Source of the DNA: Prorocentrum cordatum
Lineage: Eukaryota; Sar; Dinophyceae; Prorocentrales; Prorocentraceae
Reading direction: 5' to 3'
DNA length: 64,000 bases
Assembly (NCBI GenBank): GCA_963575745.1
Contig: CAUYUJ010014002.1
Span: 413,320-477,319, forward strand
Shown: piece after piece, positions 30,002-41,096 of the stretch
Numbering within the stretch: the stretch's first letter is position 1
Layout: each line of letters starts with the position of its first letter
Position numbers and translations under genes: made by a program
Notes under the pieces: model-generated
Databases searched by the model: none
Told to the model about the DNA's origin: nothing
The model's input: the letters and a program-made list of their open reading frames with translations, nothing else

Positions 30002-30289
30002 CTAGAATAATTTATGAATCGGAATATGGGTCCCGAGCTTTGCAAGCATATAGTCCACCAGCATGCAATACAGGAACGCTCGCGCTGACTCACCTTTGCG
30101 GGCTGAGCATGGCACAATACTTGTGAACATGGAGTAGCCTCGATTGCTCTGATCACGTCCTATGATCAACACCTTTTGGGCCAACAGTCTTGAGACATAA
30201 TTGATGCGGCGTGTTATGCGGTCAGCACTTCCCTTTCGCATGCACTGGAGGCCCAGCTGTGGAATTGAGTCGTCTTTGTCGGCCATCAA
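30002..30289 (-). CDS. Hypothetical coding-like frame
   Basis: A 95-codon frame with balanced composition (…LQCMRKGSADRITRRINYVS…, …LIIGRDQSNRGYSMFTSIVP…). An AAAG|GTGAGTCAG, a good GT donor, lies within it at about 30090, so this may be an exon ending in …PCSARK. No family recognised; may belong to an old transposon. Confidence 0.35.
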   Translation of the reverse strand: MMADKDDSIPQLGLQCMRKGSADRITRRINYVSRLLAQKVLIIGRDQSNRGYSMFTSIVPCSARKGESARAFLYCMLVDYMLAKLGTHIPIHKLF

Positions 30290-30900
30290 AAAACCATCAT
30301 GGGGGGAGGAGGGGTTCGAGGGGGCAAGGGCGGCCGTTCGAGTACCAATTGTTTCTTAATCATTTGCCTGCGGAGGCCCTCGGAACCTTCTGGGACCTCT
30401 TCACACGCCGGGAAAGGATCCGAAGGAGGACGAGGAGGATCTCGAGTCTCCAGGTGACCATGAGGGATGAGATTCGACGACTGACGTCCGATGATCGGGG
30501 CTTTCCACATTTGGGCCCCTGGGGTGCGCCTCGTCGAGACGGATGGGTCATCTTCGAAATTCTGGTCACAGAGTGTGGCCCAGAAGAGATCCATAAGGCA
30601 TTTTAGGTCGGTGGCGCGGCAGGAATAGGAGGAGAAGGGGCCAGGAGAGCGGAGAGAGGAAGAAAGGCAGGTAAGGAGGCAGCACGAGGGAAGGAGAAGG
30701 GGGGTAGGGGGCAGGACTGGCAGTAAGGGGAGGATGGAGAAGGCGCTCCCCGCGCGCTGCCCAGGCCGCACAACGTCGCAGTTGAGCTAGATTCACATCC
30801 CTCTTCCTCAAAGACAGCTCCTCGTCGCCGCACCGCCAGACGTATCCGCAGGGCGGCCGGGCAGACGTTGCAGCGCGCGGAGCTGTGTAGCCGCTGTGCG
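30290..30900. other. Unassigned stretch, purine-rich part
   Basis: 30600-30740 is GGA/AGG-rich. No gene seen. Confidence 0.4.
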
Positions 30901-31880
30901 CACGTTCAGCGGCGCCGCTGGAGGTCGCCACCGACTCGCGATTCGTCGCGCGCACGGTGACCGCGCTGCGCGGTGGCGCGAGCTGGATGAATCGGCGGCG
31001 CGCTGGCCCGAGGGAGGCGATCGCACTGCAGTGCCGCACCGGGCCCCGCTTGGTGATAGGCCACTCGGCCCGATGGGAAGTTCCGGCAGGGGGGCACTGC
31101 AGGGCCGGGGGGCGCCGCGGGTGGACCGGTTGGGTGAGTCACTGGCGCGCGGGCCCAGCTCCCGCCGCGGGCCTCTCGCCAGCAGCAGCGCGCGGCGGTC
31201 CCGCGCGTGGCGGCCGCAGCGGGGCCGGCCGCCCCAGAAGTGGCCAGCCGCGGCGGTGCTGGCCCGGGCGGGCCCCAAGGGTCCGACAACGCAGGAGGCC
31301 AACCTCGCACGCCCAGCAGCCCCGGGGCCTCGGCGGGATCGTGCCAGTGCAATCGCGATGGCTTCACACGCGCTGCGCGTGAGGCCGGGTTCGACAACGC
31401 TGGGCGGCGCCTGGGCACCGCCGCAGGCGGGCGCCGCGGGAGGCGGACGAGGCGGCGGTCGCTGCTGCCATGGCGCCGCCAGCGCGGGTGCGGCCTGGGC
31501 GGCCAGAAGCATCGCGCCTCCCGCAGGCCCGCGGGCCGCGGCGGGAGGGAGCGGCGAGGGCGCTGCTCGCGGGCGCTGACAGCCGCGCGTGGCGGCGCGG
31601 GGCCCCGCGTGGGCCGCGCGGCCGCGGTGCGGCTGCTGGGCGCCAAGTTGGCCGCGGCTCGCGAGCTGGCCCCTGCGGCGGCTGGGCCGCGGCGCAGGCG
31701 CAGGTCGCGAGGCAGGGGAGCGGGCTCCCTGCGGCCGCCGTGCTTTCCCCGCGTGGAGCCGTCCGCACCCCCGTCTGCTCCCCCCTCCTCCGCCTCTTCC
31801 CGCCTCCTTGTCGGAGGTTCTCACGCTGGCGCCGCGCGCGCACGTTGGTTCTAGATGCCTCGGTTGGCTGCGCGTGTCTA
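30901..31880. other. Very GC-rich stretch open in most frames
   Basis: About 1 kb with so few A/T that five or six frames are open (Ala/Gly/Arg/Pro-rich). No frame has a domain or stands out. I do not call a gene. Confidence 0.5.
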
Positions 31881-31989
31881 TCATCGCCATCGCTCTGGAG
31901 CGTTGCGTACACATCCCAATGCAACATCCAGATATGAACGAGTCGTTTGTTTCGGCTTACCTCTGATTCGTTGAACGTTGTCTCGACAG

Positions 31990-32184
31990 CTACCTGGATG
32001 GAGGGCGGGACCGTTTCTTCGAATTATTCTCTTCTGTTTCTGCCCCAAAGCACTCAATGACCACAAACTTAACACGGTACAACAGCCACACGAACGGATT
32101 ACGAAGTTTTGCCAACATGGGGTTCTCACTTGAGCATTCGGGATTGCAACCAAACCAAAATCTTCGGATCGCGCGTCGTCTCAC
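31990..32184 (-). CDS. Small hypothetical frame
   Basis: 64 codons (MRRRAIRRFWFGCNPECSSE…, …VWLLYRVKFVVIECFGAETE…), more balanced than its surroundings. No homologue recognised; could be a transposon scrap. Confidence 0.2.
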   Translation of the reverse strand: MRRRAIRRFWFGCNPECSSENPMLAKLRNPFVWLLYRVKFVVIECFGAETEENNSKKRSRPPSR

Positions 32185-32299
32185 CAGATGCAGCGAGGCT
32201 TCTGAATCTTAGGCTAGCACTGGACACTACCTGCGATCCTACGTCGTTCTGCTCCTTGCGCATCTAATTCCCATCGGCCCGTCCCTGCCACCGTTCCTG

Positions 32300-32650
32300 G
32301 GTCGTGGGCTCGATGCCTCTGAGAGCCTTGGGGTCTCTTGGGGAACCTCTCGTCGGCCTTTTCGGGTCTCGGGGCCTCTCAGAGGCGTTTCGGAGGGCTT
32401 CTGAGGATCTTTGGGGGCCTCTGGTGACCTTTGGAAGCCTGATGGGGGCCTGGAGGCGGTCTCGGCGGTGGAGGATTTCGAAGGTCTCATTGCGTTCCCC
32501 CTCTGAAGCCCTTCTTGCGGCCTTCGGATCGTTAGGGCCTCTCTTCAGGGTTTGGGGGTCTTCTTGGAGCGATTTGCGTGGCCTACGGGGCCGTCTTGGA
32601 CCCTCTCGAGGCCGAAAAAGCAAGCATGCGAAAGTCATATAGGAACCAGT
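32300..32650. repeat. Degenerate periodic TTGGGGCCTCTT repeat, copy 2
   Basis: Same texture as 29300-29930 (GGGTCTCTTGGGGAACCTCT, CTTTTCGGGTCTCGGGGCC, GATCTTTGGGGGCCTCTGG). Confidence 0.6.
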
Positions 32651-32965
32651 GTGTCTTGGATTTTCGCCTTGTACGGCCCCATGGTACCATGCTGGGGCAT
32701 GTTGGATGTCTTGGATTCCGGGCCATGCCCCCGAGACTCGGGAAACGCCACGCCCCATACCCAGAAATTCCCGGAGCTCGAGGGGGGCTGGACCATTGCC
32801 AGAGAATGCGCAAATATCTCGAAAGGACAAGGAGGCACTCCGCTCTGTGCGTAGGGGGCACGGTGGCGGATAGCCCATTGGGACGGCTGGAGGGCTCGTG
32901 CCTCGAGGCCGGGCGCTCACTTGGGCATGGCAGGCCGACGAGGCGCTCGTCTTTCAACAGGGGGC
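32651..32965. other. Unassigned stretch
   Basis: Contains GGCCCCATGGTACCATGC (near-palindrome) at about 32676. No gene seen. Confidence 0.4.
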
Positions 32966-33016
32966 CTCCTCCTCCTCCTCCTCCTCCTCCTCCTCCTCCT
33001 CCTCCTCCTCCTCCGC
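32966..33016. repeat. (CTC)n block
   Basis: CCTCCT repeat of about 50 bp, followed by two GTGAGGA(C/G) GAGTGCC-like units (33018-33060). Confidence 0.95.
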
Positions 33017-33099
33017 CAGTGAGGACGAGTGCCTGTGGAGACGAGTGCCCGTGAGGAGTCATGGGGACCTCCCGTGGGAGGGGGGAGGAACAGGTACCC

Positions 33100-33245
33100 A
33101 CACCTCTACCTTTCTGCCGTCTTCCCCTTCTTGGGCCTCCTCGGCGGCCCTCGTCGCCACCGCTGGATTCGCCTCGAAATCCTGGTCAGACCGCACCCTG
33201 GGAGAGGTCTGGGCAGTAGCGGCATCGGTCCTTTTGGGTCTGTCT
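33100..33245 (+). repeat. Family-6 dispersed repeat, copy 2
   Basis: CTTGGGCCTCCTCGGCGGCC, CGCTGGATTCGCCTCGAAAT, CGCACCCTGGGAGAGGTC and AGTAGCGGCATCGG. Confidence 0.8.
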
Positions 33246-34520
33246 CCCCAGTACTGCAGCGTCGTGGGCGCCTCCTGGGACTACCTTTGGTTCCCCGCGT
33301 CCGCAGGCGATCATCAGTAGCGAGGCTGTTGTGCCCCTCAGCAGCGCGAACCCCGACAGGGGCAGGCGCGAAAAAAATCCCAAGAGGACCACACACATAC
33401 ACACACACACACACACACTGGAGAGACTCTCAAGCTTTGGTCAGGATTCTCGGCGTCCGCACGCCCTCCTGTGCTGAGCTGCGTTCTTGCTCTTATTGAC
33501 ACTGTGCAGGCCTGACGAAAGCTTGAGAGTTCCCTTCCAATGTGTACTTTCGTGGATTGTGGAGCAGTCCTGAAAATGTTGGAACAGGCGAGGAAAGCTG
33601 GACCAGCAGAGTGAAGGTCAAGGGCAGGCACTGTCTGGTCCCTCTCCTTCGCCTGCCCTTCGCCCCCTCCCCCCTACAGCCAAGATGCCGACATACGGAA
33701 CAGCCTGGGCGCGGAAGGGCTTCTATGTTCCTCAGTCCTTTTCACAGCTGCTCCTTCAACGCCCCCTCGTGCACCCAGGCGAAATTGGGGGCCAGGCAAG
33801 GGTATGTATGTTCATTATGTTGCTTTATTTCTGAGGGTCGCCATGCCTCCTATTTGAGATGTCGGCGCCCACGGCGGGACTCTCTCGTCGATCCCAGGGC
33901 AACCCGTCGCTGCCATCAACGTCTGCGGGGGTATGGGCAGGCGTCTGCGCTTCCGTCCTGGAGGAACCAAGGTGGCCTCCAAAACATTCGTGCCGTTTCG
34001 TTTCGTTAGTGTCGGGACCCTAAAGAGGTTTGGCCGTATCTCTTCTCAGGCAGGCCGCGGGCGCGAGCGCGAAGCGTCAGTCGGCCGATCGACGACCGGC
34101 CCGCTCCCCCGCGCCTACGTGAAACACCAGGCGCAGAGAGCAGCAGGAAGGACAGGATGCAGTTTTCCGCGACGGAGCCCAGTGAGAGATCAGGCGAACA
34201 TGAGAGCAAACGATGGCCAATGGTGGTCAGTATGATGGATAGGCGAGCAATCTCAGGTACAGTAAGGCCTTGACCCTTCCCGCTCCCCCCTTCCCGCGCC
34301 CCAAGGTCGAGCGGGAGAGGAGGACGCTGACGGCGCAGCCCGCGCTGCTTGCGCATGGCAGCCCGCCTCCCAGGCACCGCGCGCACGCGGCTCAGCGCGC
34401 AGGCCTTCGGGTGGCCCCCCGGCAGTGTTCCCCGACACCGTGGCAGCTGGTCCCGATCTGTCCTGGAGGCGTGACGAGCAGTAGCAACTTCTGCAGACAT
34501 GGCGTTTACTCATGAGGGAA
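33246..34520. other. Unassigned stretch with short (CA)n
   Basis: (CA)n at 33392-33418. The + frame around 33684-33790 (MPTYGTAWARKGFYVPQSFS…) and several others are open but unsupported. No gene called. Confidence 0.35.
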
Positions 34521-34524
34521 AGAA

Positions 34525-34685
34525 ACACACAGACACAATTAATCGTCGATTCCCAGGAAAATATGGGAAAATATGGGAAGTGGGGGGGAAGACAAAAACC
34601 CCGAAAATATGAGAAAATATGGGGAATCATTTTATTTGTGTGTATTTATTTGTGTGTGTCCTGGGGCCCCTTCATTTACGAGGCG
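34525..34685 (+). repeat. Family-3 dispersed repeat, best copy
   Basis: Order: ACACAGACACAATTAATCGT, CGATTCCCAGGAAAATATGG, AAGTGGGGGGGAAGACAAAA, ACCCCGAAAATATGAGAAAA, TATGGGGAATCATTTTATTT, GTGTGTATTTATTTGTGTG, then CCTGGGGCCCCTTC. Confidence 0.85.
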
Positions 34686-34867
34686 CGACTCGGGACGGAG
34701 GGCTCTCCTGGGGGAGGCGTCGAGAGCTCCAGGGGCCGCGGCGACTCGAAGGGGGACGCTGTCGGCGGCCCACGTTGGGAAATTCTCGGAGGCAGCTGGC
34801 CATCCTCCGAGGGCGCCTTCGGGACCTCCCTGGTGTTCGGGGGACCCCCTCTCCACCTGCCTCAGCT

Positions 34868-34941
34868 GGCTCCTCCTCCTCCTCCTCCTCCTCCTCCTCC
34901 TCCTCCTCCTCCTCCTCCTCCTCCTCCTCCTCCTCCTCCCT
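34868..34941. repeat. (CTC)n block
   Basis: Uninterrupted CTCCTC repeat, about 72 bp. Confidence 0.97.
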
Positions 34942-35803
34942 CGTCCCTCCTCCAAGGCCCCATGGGCGGCTCCGGGGCGCCCTCAGCGGCGCTCGGGCTG
35001 CGTCGGCGGTCCTTGGAGGCGTCCGGACGTCCCCGGCGGAGGCTTCGGGCGGCCGGCCGCCGGACCTCGGCGTCGCCCTCGACGGTCTCGGGGGGGGGGT
35101 CTCTCGGAGGCCTCTGGGCGCGCTGCGGTGGCGTTCGTCGGTCCTTGAGTGATCCTCCGCACGGTCTCGGCGGTGTCTCGGACGTGATCGTGGCAGCCTC
35201 CTGGGGGCCTCTGCCGAATTTTGTGGTGGGCTCCCGTGGGGCCCAGGGCCTCAGGAGGGGTTCCCCGGGAGGCCCCCGAGAGGCCCAGACCTCTGGGCGA
35301 CGCATGGAGGAAGTGGGGGGGGCGGGCTTCTCGTGGCTCCAGCGCTACACGCCGTGGCGGTCAAGAGTCAAGAGACGGAGTCGAGAGCACGGGGCTCGGC
35401 CCGCGGTATGAGCAATTCGGCCTTGCGAGAGCCCCCACATCGAGCTCCAAATTAGGGCCTGCGAGCGCCCGAATAGGCCCCCTGGGCCGCCCGTGACGTG
35501 CTTCAGGAGGGCCGAAGGGCTGCACGCATCGTTCAGAACAGGCTTCGACTTCAGTTGTGGAAGCCGCTTCTGCCGGTGACTATGCAATTGCGCGTCGTGC
35601 CTGAGTTCCCTTGGAGACTTGGGAACGTCGGGGAAGGCATGGGGAACACACGGAGGATGGAGGTGATTAGGAGGAGTGGGAGAAGGAAGGCACGGAGAAG
35701 GTGTTCTGTTTCCACTCCTCTCTTTTGCATCATCCTTCCCCCCCTCCTCTCTTTTCCATCATCCTTCCCTCCCTCCCTCCGCCACCCTTGCCTGATCCCT
35801 CGC
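34942..35803. other. Unassigned GC-rich stretch
   Basis: Open in several frames with Arg/Gly/Ser-rich products, no domain. 35690-35800 is CT-rich and leads into the next block. Confidence 0.4.
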
Positions 35804-35906
35804 CCTCCCTCCTCCTCCTCCTCCTCCTCCTCCTCCTCCTCCTCTTCCTCCTCCTCCTCCTCCTCCTCCTCCTCCTCCTCCTCCTCCTCCTCCTCCTCCT
35901 CCTCCC
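35804..35906. repeat. (CTC)n block
   Basis: CTCCTC repeat of about 100 bp with one CTT. Confidence 0.97.
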
Positions 35907-36235
35907 TTCCTCTTCCTGAACTCGTCCGCACGCTGTGCCTGCCTCCTCCGCCTCCTCGTCATCCTCTCTGCATTCTCGTCCTCCTCTTTCCCGCCGTCTC
36001 CTCCCTCCCCCTCCCTCACGCAGCCCATTCGGCACGAAACCCGCGGCCATTTTGGGCGCTGCTCCGCCTGCGCGTCAGCAGCGGCCGCGAGCCACAGCTC
36101 CCTCCGAAATGTCGTGGTCTACGGTTGAGGACCCCCGGGCCCCAGCCAGGGCGGGGCGAGGCGGAGCAGCGGAGCAGAGGGTGCATGAGGAGGGTGGAGC
36201 GGAGAGGGGAGGAGGGTTGAGCCGGAGGGATGGGG

Positions 36236-36340
36236 AGGCGGCGGAGGAGGAGGAGGAGGAGGAGGAGGAGGAGGAGGAGGAGGAGGAGGAGGAGGATAAG
36301 GAGGAGGAGGAGGAGGAGGAGGAGGAGGAGGAGGGAAGGA
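36236..36340. repeat. (GGA)n block
   Basis: GGAGGA repeat with one ATAA break. It faces the CTC block at 35804-35906 about 330 bp away, so the two can pair as an inverted repeat. Confidence 0.97.
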
Positions 36341-36584
36341 CGAGTAGGAGGATGGTGGTGGTGAAGCGGCGGGCAGGGGCGAGGGGGAGAGGGGAGGAGG
36401 GAAGAGGGAGAGGGGGAAACGACAAGCTAGGTGCGCTCGCGTCATATCTGACGTCCTACCCCTCCCTCCCATCCCTTACCATGGCGCTGATTTTCTCTAT
36501 CCGCGGACGCGTGTCGTAGCGGACCTGTGGCTCCGCGCGCGCGTGCGTAGTGGGTGGTGGTGCACGTGCGTGCGTGCGTGCGTG

Positions 36585-36847
36585 GTTGTGGTGGTGGTGG
36601 TGGTGGTGGTGGTGGTGGTGGTGGTGGTGGTGGTGGTGGTGGTGGTGGTGGTGGTGGTGGTGGTGGTGGTGGTGGTGGTGGTGGTGGTGGTGGTGGTGGT
36701 GGTGGTGGTGGTGGTGGTGGTGGTGGTGGTGGTGGTGGTGGTGGTGGTGGTGGTGGTGGTGCTGCTGGTGGTGGTGGTGTTGGTACTGGTGCTGGTGCTG
36801 GTGGTGGTTGTGGTGGTGGTGGTGGTGGTGGTGGTGGTGGTGGCGGT
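36585..36847. repeat. (GGT)n, ~260 bp
   Basis: About 58 clean GGT units, then a variant zone (GCTGCT, GTTGGTACTGGTGCT) and more GGT. Poly-Gly/Val/Trp and poly-His/Pro/Thr frames are artefacts. Confidence 0.98.
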
Positions 36848-37140
36848 GCGGCGCGGTGGTGGCGGGCGGATGGGCGCGCGAGAAAAAGGCCCGCGCTGGG
36901 GCGAGAACGCCATCCTGAACGACGGAGGCCAAACACCGATCCGAAAATGAGGCCCACGCTGCAGCGGGAGCACGATTCGGAACGATTCGGGAGCAGAAAT
37001 GAGGCCGGCGCCTCAACGAGAGCAGCATTTTGGGAAAAAATGACGGCGGCGCCTCAGCGAGAGTCGTTTCCAGGGATTTCCCGGGGATCCTGTGTGTAAA
37101 AAAACAGTGCGCGGAGGCTGCGCGGCCATCACCAGGACGC
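36848..37140. other. Short GAGxGAG units in unassigned DNA
   Basis: ATGAGGCC…GCGGGAGCACGATTCGG and related words recur three times at 36945-37070. No gene. Confidence 0.45.
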
Positions 37141-37144
37141 CATC

Positions 37145-37690
37145 ATGGGGAAGAGGGAGAGTATTTTCATATTGAGTAATTGTGTAGGGGGAGGAGGGGA
37201 ATTAAGGGTGCGAGGAGGGCGGATGAGGAGAGGTAATGAGGGGCAGGCGGTGGACAAGGGGGGGAAGGAGGAGGAGGGAGGAGGAGGAGGAGGAGGAGGA
37301 GGAGGAGGAAGATGAGGAGAAAACGGAGAAGGGGAGAGGGAAATTGCAGCAGGAGGAGGGTGGGAGGAGGGGGAGGGCGATGAGGGGGAGGAGGAGGAGG
37401 AGGAGGAGGAGGAGGAGGAGGAGGGAAGAGGGTGAAGGAGGGGGAGCAGGATGATGAGGTGGATAAGCGTGGAGGCCGGGGTGGAGAAGGAGGGGGTGAG
37501 AAAATGGGAGGGTGGAGGAGTGAGTGGGGGACGAGGGTGAGGAACATGACGAGGGGGGGAAGAGGACAGGGGGGAGGGGTCGGGCGAGGACGAGGAGGTG
37601 TACCAACTTCACAGACGCGGGGGGGGGGGGGGGGGGAATTGGGGTGGAGGAGAAGGGGGGGCGAGTCGTAAGAGTAGGAGACGGCCGATG
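37145..37690. repeat. Purine-rich GGA/GGGA region
   Basis: Imperfect GGAGGA and GGGGAGG over 500 bp with clean runs at 37262-37310 and 37388-37425; G run at 37620-37636. Confidence 0.85.
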
Positions 37691-38190
37691 CGGCATTGGG
37701 TTACCCTCACACCTTCACCCGCCGCTGCTGGACGGGGTGCCCCCGCTGCCTCCGGGGGCCGCCGCGGAGGCTTGGACGCGGCGCCTCCTGCCAGCCCGCC
37801 CCGAGCTTTCCAGGCGGCGGCCGCAGCAGCCTCGGGCGACGGCAAAGTCCTGATGCAGGCGGCCGCAGCTGTCTCCTCGGTCTCCTCCTTCCCTTTCTTC
37901 TCGGCCTCCTCGTCTTCCTCGTCGTGGTCGTCGTCGTCTTGCCTTTGGGCGCCCTCCGAAGGCTCGCCTCCAGGGGGGCTTCCTGCGCCCCCGATGGAGC
38001 CACCCTGGATGCGCTCTGGGGGCTCGCCGCCTGACCTGCTCTTCCCCTGCCGCTGCGGCGGCGCCGCGGCGGCCCCTCCCCTCTCTCCCGGCGGCGGCCC
38101 CGCCGGGATCCCGTCGACTGCTGTGCGCTCCGAGTAGGGGCCAGCCCCTCTGCTCGACGGACTCGAGAGCACGAGCAGTCAAGGGCACAA
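37691..38190 (-). other. Unassigned, acidic/Ala-rich frame
   Basis: On the minus strand a disordered-type frame reads …RQDDDDHDEEDEEAEKKGKE…ETEETAAAACI…. It could be an exon of an acidic protein, but the + strand is equally open and no splice site or homologue supports it. Confidence 0.25.
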
Positions 38191-38216
38191 CATGTTTGAA
38201 GTACCTGCTGCACCAC

Positions 38217-38285
38217 CGTCAGGAGGAGGAGGAGGAGGAGGAGGAGGAGGAGGAGGAGGAGGAGGAGGAGGAGGAAGAAGAGGGG
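38217..38285. repeat. (GGA)n block
   Basis: GGAGGA repeat of about 65 bp, continuing as purine-rich DNA to about 38430. Confidence 0.95.
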
Positions 38286-38607
38286 GAGAGCGAGGGGAAG
38301 GAGGGGGAGAGGACGGTGAAGGCAAGAGGGAGAGAAGCGAAGGGGGGTGGCGAGGCGAACTTGGAGGATGGAGCGGGACGGGCAGGCAGAGGGGGCGTAG
38401 CAGGAGGGAGCCGAGGCGAGGGGGAGAGGCAGGACGAAGGCGGGCCGCGAGGCCCCACTGCGGCGCACGGCTTTCTGGGCACAGGCCGCAGGCGAGTGTC
38501 GTGCCCCTTGGCCCTGGCTTCGCTTCCGTCGTCTCCAGGCGCAGCGGAGCTGGGCCCATCCTGGCAGTCGTCCTCGTATACTTCCCGTACTACTCATTGC
38601 CTTGTCT

Positions 38608-38860
38608 CCTTCTCCTTCTCCTTCTCTCTCTCTCTCTCTCTTTCTCTCTCTCCCTCCCTCACCCTCTCTCTCTCTCTTTCTCTCTTTTTCTCGATGGCTC
38701 TGTCACACACACTTTCTCGTTCGCTCTCTCTCGATTGATCGTTCTCTCCCTTTCTCTCTTACTCTGTTTTGTGTTGGCTCTCTCTCTCTCTCTTTCTCTG
38801 TCGCTCTGTCTCTCTCTATCTCTCTCTCTCCCTCCTCCCTCCGCTTCTGCTCCCTTCATT
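38608..38860. repeat. (CT)n/(TCTCTT)n region
   Basis: 250 bp of CTCTCT with TTT and CCC interruptions. Ser/Leu and Arg/Glu frames are artefacts. Confidence 0.95.
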
Positions 38861-39206
38861 CCTTTTCCTGTCCCCCCTCCCCTCTCGGCCTCCTTTTTCC
38901 CTCCGTTCGCGTGCGACGATCGTGCACGTGACGCCCGTCTTAAATTAGGCAGAGGTTGCCGGCATCCGCTGCATTGCTGATTGGCCAGTTGCCTCCACAT
39001 CTTCTTCCTCACCCTCCTCGTCCACCTCCATGTCCTCTTCCTCCTGCTCCTCGCCTTTATCTCCTCACCCTTCTCGTGACATTAGTTGTCCCACGTCCCC
39101 CTCGTTCATTCACGTCCAGCTCCTTCTGCTCATCATTCCTCCTCCCCTCCCTTCTTCTCCTTCGCATCCCTTCCCCTCCTCCGTCCCCCTTTTCCTTCCG
39201 CTGTTG
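38861..39206. other. CT-rich unassigned stretch
   Basis: Pyrimidine-rich from 39000 to 39206. No gene seen. Confidence 0.45.
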
Positions 39207-39260
39207 CTGCTCCTCCTCCTCCTCCTCCTCCTCCTCCTCCTCCTCCTCCTCCTCCTCCCC
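39207..39260. repeat. (CTC)n block
   Basis: CTCCTC repeat of about 50 bp. Confidence 0.95.
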
Positions 39261-39399
39261 GTCCCTCTTCCCGCCCGCTTTCCTCGGGCACACCGCGGCG
39301 CCGGCAATGCGAGGAGGCCGTGGACGCCTTCCGAAGAGGGGAGCTTGTGATGGTCGCGCGGGCAGGAGGGGGAGGATGGACGGCGAAGGATGAAGCAGG

Positions 39400-41070
39400 A
39401 GTAGGATGAGGAGCATGAGGATTACGGGATTCCGGGACCCAGTCTCAGAAACAAATACAGGACGAGCGCTTCCGGCTTCAAAATTCAGCCCTGCTTGCAG
39501 GGAAAAGCCACTTGTTGAGGATGGCCGCCTCAACGAGGTATAATTCAACCACACACACGCCACCAGCCGCACTTCCCCTTTTACGCCGAAAGTAGCCGTC
39601 GCTATATACTTAACAATGATCCGAAGACCAGTGCCGTGATTGCATGTGGAGGACGCTCGCCGATTAAGTTTGTTTTTAGTGACCGCCTGGAGTTTCCAAT
39701 ACTTGGCCTCTGGTGGGAAGGCTTTGGGGTACCTGGCGGCCCTGGCAGCCAACCAGCTGATCCAAAGGCTGAACCTCGGAAGCCGACCCTTCATTTCAAC
39801 ACTCGCGGCATCCAAAGCCCTAATCGAGCTTACTTTTGCTTCTGTCGTGCAACTGACCTTCCCAAGTGCGTTCGCCACAGGTGTAATTTTTCGTAGGGGT
39901 GCTTGGCTGTTGTGGCGAGGGTTCTCTGCTGACCTCGGACTCCCTCCTCAGAGGCACCGATCAAGTCCTACGTACGGCGAGATCTTCCCACTTCGCGAAG
40001 CTAGTGGGAGACCTGGACCGCGTACCCACTCTCCTGCGCTTGAACTGTTCGCCGAGATCAGAAGGACGCCTGACACGACTGGCCTCAGGAGACACCTGCA
40101 CGCGCCCTGCGACTGGTTCGAAAGATTCACCTGCCTTCGGAAAGAGTGGAGAACGATCTTTCACTCGAGAATGAACCTTATGATCATGAAACTCCAAGGT
40201 GGCCTCGCATGTAGCCTCTCCCTTTCGTGGCGCCGATGAATAGGGAGAGGCGGGAGAGAATCCTGGATGTCAGCCACCTTGGTTTGCCGCTGCTCACTCT
40301 GCAAAGGACGCGGTGGCCTCTCGAAAGCCTTCGGCACTGCGCTGTCACTCGGAGATCAGAGCCCTTGTTGCCAGATCCCCGAGACCTGGCGTCCAGCGGA
40401 ACAGGCAGATCAGATTGCGCAGTGCAGTGAAGAAATTCTTGCATGCCGGCCCTCATGATGACCGTTTCAGAAAATCCGATCCAGTGCAACACCTTGCTAC
40501 CAGGGTCCCCTACGACAGAGTCACATTGAACCAGGAGTTGCGCGGGCGGCCCCGATCCATGCCAAAACCTCCAGGGGGAGGAAGAATCTTAAACAGGCCT
40601 AAGCTTTTTGCTGATTACGTCATTCCAGTGAAGCCTCGCTACAGACTGGAGAACGTGTCGGTCGCAGAGCTCTTCTCGAGACGAAGGAGTTTGAAACCAC
40701 CGAAGCTCCCACTGCGGAAACATCACCCGGCCTGCGGAAGCTGGGGCTAAACTGTCGGCCGGATTGCTTCGCGCGTTGCCTGGCTCCGGGGGAGGGCCAC
40801 ACCGCCTCTTGGGACTCGGAGGCTCGCTTGCTGTGAGTCTGCTCGGCCCTGGGGATGCGCCTCCCACGCTGCCTGTGAGCTTGCGCAGCACCGCGCTCCC
40901 CTGGGAGGCCTGATCTCTGCTGATGCTGACTCGACCTATCAAGCGTCGAAGCAACTCCCTTGGGGCAAAAAGACCGGAGACCGATCCGATTCGAAGTCCT
41001 TCTCAATCGGGCAAGGCAAAAGAGAAGAGCGCAGGCACGCCGCCTACTGCCCGGGACAGTCACCAACTTG
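39400..41070. other. Balanced-composition region with open frames on both strands, unassigned
   Basis: This 1.7 kb lacks microsatellites and has near-even base composition, unlike its surroundings, so it looks like an old gene or transposon body. Plus frames: 39640-40239 (…SFQYLASGGKALGYLAALAA…) and 40313-40750 (…YDRVTLNQELRGRPRSMPKP…). Minus frames: 39400-39878 (…TGLRIIVKYIATATFGVKGE…) and 40589-41066. None has a domain I can name, and frames shift often. The true strand is undecided. Confidence 0.4.
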
Positions 41071-41096
41071 ACGATGCAAAGGAGGAGCAGAATGCG

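Noticed and set aside
30901-31880. Ala/Gly/Arg-rich genes on either strand
   Set aside because: Nearly all frames are open at this GC content; none has a domain, splice support or distinctive codon use.
36543-36957. Long frames of poly-Gly, Val, Trp, His, Pro or Thr across the GGT array
   Set aside because: Products of a microsatellite whose unit is three bases; no non-repeat domain is attached.
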